Source of the DNA: Tannerella sp. | GTDB lineage: Bacteria > Bacteroidota > Bacteroidia > Bacteroidales > Tannerellaceae | DNA: 5,746 nt | Direction: 5' to 3' | NCBI GenBank assembly: GCA_031267485.1 | Contig: JAIRYY010000227.1 | Location: forward strand, 1 to 5,746 | Shown: positions 5,740-5,746 of the stretch, piece by piece | Layout of the letters: each line of letters begins with the position of its first letter | Position numbering within the stretch: the stretch's first letter is position 1 | Translations under genes and position numbers: made by a program | Notes under the pieces: generated by a model | Databases searched by the model: none | What the model saw: only the letters and a program-made list of their open reading frames with translations | Told to the model about the DNA's origin: nothing

Positions 5740-5746
5740 GTTTAGC

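Overview
The window looks like Bacteroidota (order Bacteroidales) chromosome. Four things point there: a tmRNA with the tag GENNYALAA; two promoters matching the Bacteroidota consensus (TTTG, 19-20 nt, then TAnnTTTG, both TATCTTTG here); A-rich leaders without a clear Shine-Dalgarno sequence; and families typical of the group (a Wzi-like barrel, a DUF5106/thioredoxin-fold exported protein, an integrase of the Bacteroidota arm-domain type). Every gene I can support is on the minus strand, so transcription runs from high to low coordinates.

Right part (5746 to 3360): a compact operon. A promoter at 5666-5696 drives an exported thioredoxin-fold protein (4712-5641). A bifunctional-nuclease/UVR protein (4074-4706) follows 5 nt later, and the 16S rRNA methyltransferase RsmE (3360-4061) 12 nt after that. 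Middle (3359 to 1779): an 87-nt gap holding a four-unit AATCACT tandem repeat and a GC-rich hairpin, then a GTG-started outer-membrane barrel protein of the capsule-assembly Wzi family. A stem-loop with a U-tract overlaps its stop codon and abuts the next promoter.

Left part (1750 to 1): the ssrA (tmRNA) promoter and gene (1250-1646), then 141 nt of AT-rich spacer with short direct and inverted repeats, then a tyrosine recombinase gene that runs off the window at position 1. An integrase just downstream of the tmRNA 3' end, pointing away from it, is the usual layout of a mobile element or genomic island integrated at ssrA. The left about 1.25 kb is therefore probably the proximal end of such an element, and the rest is host core genome. 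The element's cargo lies outside the window.

I see no clearly undescribed system. The most useful leads are the island junction at ssrA with its candidate integrase-binding repeats, and the repeat-containing leader of the wzi-like gene. The housekeeping genes look ordinary and intact.
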